In this document: positions 5,696-6,497 of the stretch, piece after piece | How the letters are laid out: every line of letters starts with the position of its first letter | Position numbering within the stretch: position 1 is the first letter of the stretch | NCBI GenBank assembly: GCA_022798155.1 | Contig: JAAWLY010000124.1 | Span: 1-6,497 of the forward strand | Origin: Lawsonibacter sp. | GTDB lineage: Bacteria; Bacillota; Clostridia; Oscillospirales; Oscillospiraceae | Length of the DNA: 6,497 nucleotides | Reading direction: 5' to 3' | Made by a program: the position numbers and the translations under genes | Notes under the pieces: model-generated | Database searches by the model: none | Seen by the model: only the letters and a program-made list of their open reading frames with translations | What the model was told of the DNA's origin: nothing

Positions 5696-6321
5696 AGTTT
5701 ACATAATGCGTGAAGCTCTTTCGATTGAAGGATGCGAACGCTGCGGTAGCCCAGCTCCACCCAGCCCGCTCGGGCAAATTCCCCTAGCACCCGGCTTACT
5801 GTCACCCGGCTGACGGAGACGGCGGCGGCAATGTCCTCCTGGGTGCAGAAGGCGGTTCCGGCCCGGTCGGCCAGGGTAAGCAGATAGTTGGCCACCCGCC
5901 ACCGGGCGGGGCGGAAGGCCATCTGGTCCACCTGCCCGGACAGCAGCCGCACGGTTCGGGCCAGATACTTCATCATAGCCAGGGCCAGTTCCGGGTTTTG
6001 GGCGAACTGCTGGGTGACCAGCTCCCGATCGATGGGCACGATCTCGCAGGGGGTCAGCGCCATCGCCGAGGACACTCGGGGCAGTTCGTCGAAGAAGGAC
6101 GCCTCCCCGAAGAGGCTCCCGGCGCGGTATACGTTCAGCACCCGTTCTGCTCCATCCTCCGACTGGAGGAAGCTTTTCACCTGGCCTGTTTTCAGATAGT
6201 AGAAGCAGGTGGCGCTGGTGTCCTGCAAATAGATGAGATAGCCCGGGGAGCAACGCACCGGCGGACGGCTTTTGGCAAAGGCCTCCCAGATCCCGGCGGG
6301 AAAGTCCAGCTCGTGGTTCAC
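5692..6321 (-). CDS. Crp/Fnr-family transcriptional regulator
   Basis: Cytoplasmic DNA-binding regulator of 209 residues, within the usual 200-240. Residues about 15-105 form a cyclic-nucleotide-type beta-roll sensor, with PGYLIYLQD (26-34), FYYLKTGQVKSFL (40-52) and GSLFGEASFFDELPRVSSA (68-86). A long dimer helix follows (about 107-136). Residues 138-205 are a Crp-type winged helix-turn-helix, with TQEDIAAAVSVSRVTVSRVL at 160-179. The phosphate-binding R-S/T-A signature of true cAMP receptors is not cleanly present. The N-terminal cysteine cluster of FNR is also missing (cysteines are at 24, 39, 92, 159 and 207), so the ligand is unknown. I chose the GTG at 6319-6321: GAGGGGG (complement of 6329-6335) is 7 nt away and the start overlaps the upstream gene's stop as GTGA. 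A GTG two codons earlier (6325-6327) would leave only 1 nt of spacing. It is probably co-translated with that upstream gene. Confidence 0.9.
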   Translation of the reverse strand: MNHELDFPAGIWEAFAKSRPPVRCSPGYLIYLQDTSATCFYYLKTGQVKSFLQSEDGAERVLNVYRAGSLFGEASFFDELPRVSSAMALTPCEIVPIDRELVTQQFAQNPELALAMMKYLARTVRLLSGQVDQMAFRPARWRVANYLLTLADRAGTAFCTQEDIAAAVSVSRVTVSRVLGEFARAGWVELGYRSVRILQSKELHALCKL

Positions 6322-6497
6322 AGGCACGCCCCCTCGATCTTGAAGTTTTCCCGGACAAGGGCGGCGGCGCTGGTCAGCAGCAGGGGCGCGCCGCCGCGGA
6401 AGCGGGTCAGCAGAAGCCCCTGGTCCGTCATTCGCGGCTGATGATACCAGCTGTCCAGAAGGGCATATCGGGGGCGGGACAACTCGATCACAACGCT
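6318..6497 (-). CDS. C-terminal end of an unidentified protein (partial)
   Basis: An open frame enters from the right edge and reads 59 sense codons before a TGA at 6318-6320. The visible peptide begins SVVIELSRPRYALLDSWYHQ and ends LVRENFKIEGACL, with a central basic stretch and a GGAPLLLTSAAAL hydrophobic patch. I do not recognise the family. Reasons to think it is real are uninterrupted coding to the window edge, GC-rich codon use like the neighbours, and the 4-bp stop/start overlap (GTGA) with the Crp/Fnr gene, whose ribosome binding site lies inside its last codons. The overlap implies an operon with translational coupling. The start and most of the protein are outside the window. Confidence 0.65.
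   Translation of the reverse strand, partial: SVVIELSRPRYALLDSWYHQPRMTDQGLLLTRFRGGAPLLLTSAAALVRENFKIEGACL
6329..6335 (-). promoter_or_regulatory. Ribosome binding site of the Crp/Fnr gene
   Basis: On the minus strand this reads GAGGGGG, 7 nt before the GTG at 6319-6321. It lies within the last codons of the upstream partial gene and decides the start in favour of that GTG over the one at 6325-6327. Confidence 0.65.

Noticed and set aside
5888..6441. Two plus-strand open frames opposite the Crp/Fnr gene
   Set aside because: The minus-strand protein has a clear Crp-type sensor and helix-turn-helix. The plus-strand products have no motif and no ribosome binding site.

Overview
The window looks like chromosomal DNA from a GC-rich Clostridia-type Firmicute, most likely a gut Oscillospiraceae relative. 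This placement rests on protein style, strong AGGAGG-type ribosome binding sites, GC-rich genes and AT-rich intergenic DNA; it is inference, since no 16S gene is present. No transposase, integrase, CRISPR array, tRNA or rRNA gene was found.

Layout. On the minus strand at the left (46-896) is the conserved ribosomal operon rplM-rpsI (L13 then S9). It is driven by a fully consensus sigma-70-type promoter (TTGACA, 17 bp, TATAAT) and has a leader of about 86 nt carrying a perfect 9-bp hairpin. A 334-bp AT-rich divergent intergenic region (897-1230) also holds three 20-bp-spaced repeats and a second promoter facing right. That promoter serves a two-gene unit: a TtcA/TilS-class PP-loop ATPase for tRNA 2-thiolation (1231-1995) and, 4 bp further on, a predicted lipoprotein with a ComEC-type metallo-beta-lactamase domain and an Ada-like Cys/His tail (2000-3025). 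After a 104-bp gap with its own promoter comes an AraC-family regulator (3130-3987) broken by a single in-frame TAG at codon 126. Next is a SulP-family anion transporter with a C-terminal STAS domain (4026-5660). A perfect 15-bp stem hairpin (5662-5695) separates it from a convergent minus-strand pair: a Crp/Fnr-family regulator (5692-6321) whose GTG start overlaps the TGA stop of an unidentified gene running off the right edge (6318-6497).

How the genes may work together. rplM-rpsI is a standalone housekeeping operon. The TtcA-like and MBL genes are probably co-translated, although their functions have no obvious link. The AraC regulator lies directly upstream of sulP in the same orientation and would be its natural local regulator, so the nonsense codon matters for sulP expression. 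The Crp/Fnr protein probably belongs with the cut-off upstream gene.

I see no clearly new multi-gene system. The points most worth a second look are the amber-interrupted AraC gene, the triple 20-bp-phased repeat between the two divergent promoters, and the lipoprotein MBL coupled to a tRNA thiolase-like gene.
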